The notes under the pieces are model-generated. The model was not told the DNA's origin. It saw only the letters and a list, made by a program, of their open reading frames with translations, and ran no database searches. A stretch of 15,148 bases of DNA from Bryobacterales bacterium (GTDB taxonomy: Bacteria; Acidobacteriota; Terriglobia; Bryobacterales; Bryobacteraceae), in contig DOZZ01000080.1 in the NCBI GenBank assembly GCA_003517725.1, positions 57,034 through 72,181 of the forward strand, written 5' to 3'. Below are positions 14,066 to 15,148 of this stretch, piece by piece; the stretch's first letter is position 1, and each line of letters starts with the position of its first letter. The position numbers and the translations under genes are program-made.

Positions 14066-15025
14066 GTGAAAGTTGGCGTTTTTACCGCACTGCTGGCACA
14101 GATGCCGCTCGACGATGTGCTGAAGAAACTGAAGAGCAACGGAGTGTCCACTGTGGAACTGGGCACCGGGAATTATCCGGGCGACCCACATTGCAAGCTG
14201 TCGATGCTGGACAAGCCGGAGGAGTTGCAGACCTTCAAAAAGAAGTTGGACGACCAGGGCATCAGCATCAGCGCGCTGAGCTGCCATGGCAACCCGATTC
14301 ATCCACATGCCAAGGCAGCCGAGGCCTATGCCGAGACCAATCGCAAGACCATCCTGCTGGCCGAGAAGCTGGGCGTGCCGGTCGTAATTGATTTTTCGGG
14401 CTGCCCCGGCGACAGCGATCAGGCCAAGTATCCGAACTGGGTGACGTGTCCGTGGCCGCCCGATTTTCTGGAACTGCTCGACTGGCAGTGGGAGAAAAAG
14501 GTGACGCCGTTCTGGACCGAGCGCGGCAAATTCGCCAAAGATCACGGCGTGAAGATTGCGATCGAGATGCATCCCGGCTTCGTGGTCTACAGCCCCGAAA
14601 CCATGCTGCGGCTGCGTTCGATAGCGGGCGACAGCGTGGGCTGCAACTACGATCCCAGTCATATGTTTTGGCAGGGCATCGACCCCATCGCCGCCATTCG
14701 GGTGCTGGGCGATTGCATTTTCCACGTACATGCCAAGGACACCCAGATCTACGCCCGGAACTTGCCGAAGACGGGCGTGCTGGATACCAAGAAATATACG
14801 GACGAGCAGAACCGCTCGTGGATTTTCCGGACCTGTGGCTACGGCCACGGCGCGGAATGGTGGAGCGAGTTCATCTCGACGCTGCGCATGTTCGGCTACG
14901 ACTACGTGCTGTCGGTAGAGCACGAGGACAGTCTGATGTCACCCGAAGAGGGGCTGAGCAAAGCGATCAAGTTCCTGGACGGAATCGTCATCAAGGAAAA
15001 ACCAGCCGCAGCCTGGTGGGTATAG
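14066..15025 (+). CDS. sugar phosphate isomerase/epimerase-like TIM-barrel protein
   Basis: 319 residues from GTG 14066, with GGGAGA about 8 bases upstream. It belongs to the xylose isomerase-like (AP endonuclease 2) TIM-barrel family, which includes IolE, tagatose epimerases and many hypothetical sugar isomerases. The expected metal ligands are visible: E167 (IEMHPG), D196 with H199 (NYDPSH), H220/H222 (HVHAKD) and E285 (SVEHED). CHGNPIHPH near 74-82 is typical of the inositol/sugar-catabolism branch of the family. There is no signal peptide, so it should be cytoplasmic. It is divergent from the Tat-exported enolase-superfamily enzyme, which makes a shared sugar or sugar-acid pathway plausible. 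The exact substrate cannot be read from the sequence. Confidence 0.9.
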   Translation: MKVGVFTALLAQMPLDDVLKKLKSNGVSTVELGTGNYPGDPHCKLSMLDKPEELQTFKKKLDDQGISISALSCHGNPIHPHAKAAEAYAETNRKTILLAEKLGVPVVIDFSGCPGDSDQAKYPNWVTCPWPPDFLELLDWQWEKKVTPFWTERGKFAKDHGVKIAIEMHPGFVVYSPETMLRLRSIAGDSVGCNYDPSHMFWQGIDPIAAIRVLGDCIFHVHAKDTQIYARNLPKTGVLDTKKYTDEQNRSWIFRTCGYGHGAEWWSEFISTLRMFGYDYVLSVEHEDSLMSPEEGLSKAIKFLDGIVIKEKPAAAWWV

Positions 15026-15063
15026 CCTGTGTGAACCGGGGAGCCGCGGCCCATCGCCGTTTG

Positions 15064-15090
15064 TGAGCTGTCGCTCAGGACCTCCGGTCC
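15064..15090. repeat. two abutting perfect hairpins, probable intergenic repeat
   Basis: TGAGC (15064-15068) pairs with GCTCA (15073-15077) around TGTC. Immediately after, GGACC (15078-15082) pairs with GGTCC (15086-15090) around TCC. The flanks continue with another GCTCA (15093-15097), a run of A, and a GGACGGTCCGG-like stretch before the window edge (all of 15026-15148 is without a gene). The design resembles a dispersed palindromic repeat unit rather than a terminator, since no T run follows on the plus strand. Copy number elsewhere cannot be seen here. Confidence 0.55.
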
Positions 15091-15148
15091 ACGCTCATGA
15101 AAAAGCGGTGGTTTCTTGGCAGAGGGCTTCAGCAGGGGACGGTCCGGG

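Noticed and set aside
13802..14923. 373-codon minus-strand frame across the divergent intergenic region
   Set aside because: Overlaps the isomerase-like gene, the promoter region and the Tat signal region; its text is antisense to verified motifs.
1..15148. tRNA, rRNA, CRISPR array, insertion sequence or integrase
   Set aside because: No cloverleaf, repeat-spacer periodicity, transposase motif or terminal inverted repeats with target duplication could be recognised.

Overview
This looks like a chromosomal segment from an Acidobacteriota-type bacterium, most likely near Solibacter/Bryobacter. The placement is an inference from the GC-rich, tightly packed genes, the Thermus/Rickettsia-type isocitrate dehydrogenase, a large orphan polytopic membrane protein with a C-terminus I associate with acidobacterial hypothetical proteins, and a Tat-exported enolase-superfamily enzyme beside a sugar isomerase-like protein. 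No rRNA, tRNA, CRISPR array, integrase or transposase was seen.

Layout, left to right. (1) Positions 1-911 (minus): 5' part of an NADP-type isocitrate dehydrogenase gene that runs off the left edge. (2) 999-1253 (minus): a small ribbon-helix-helix antitoxin-like gene with no toxin beside it, but with a near-consensus sigma70-type promoter and a strong ribosome binding site. (3) 1449-4904 (plus): a very large membrane protein with an N-terminal extracytoplasmic region and about nine further membrane segments. Its true start is doubtful: the only good ribosome binding site points at an ACG codon. (4) 4929-5305 (minus): a small secreted Tyr/Gly/Pro-rich protein with a textbook intrinsic terminator. 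(5) 5477-10380 (plus): a compact run larC - metG - tatD-like - polyprenyl diphosphate synthase, with overlaps or a 4-base gap at every junction, so almost certainly one operon. (6) 10451-13980 (minus): a Tat-exported enolase-superfamily enzyme, 9 bases from a CCA-adding enzyme, followed after an AT-rich 50-base gap by a DUF3800 (RNase H-like) protein that looks more AT-rich than its surroundings. (7) 14066-15025 (plus): a sugar phosphate isomerase/epimerase-like TIM barrel, divergent from the enolase-superfamily gene across 85 bases. (8) 15026-15148: no gene, but two abutting perfect hairpins that look like an intergenic repeat.

How the parts may work together: the plus-strand operon mixes nickel-pincer cofactor maturation (LarC) with housekeeping functions (Met-tRNA charging, a TatD metal nuclease, quinone side-chain synthesis). 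The divergent enolase-superfamily/isomerase pair suggests use of a sugar acid or related polyhydroxy compound, partly outside the cytoplasm. The most novel-looking items are the large membrane protein with its apparent ACG start, the orphan antitoxin-like gene with its operator-like promoter, and the Tat-exported enolase-superfamily enzyme. I saw no complete new multi-gene system that I could defend.
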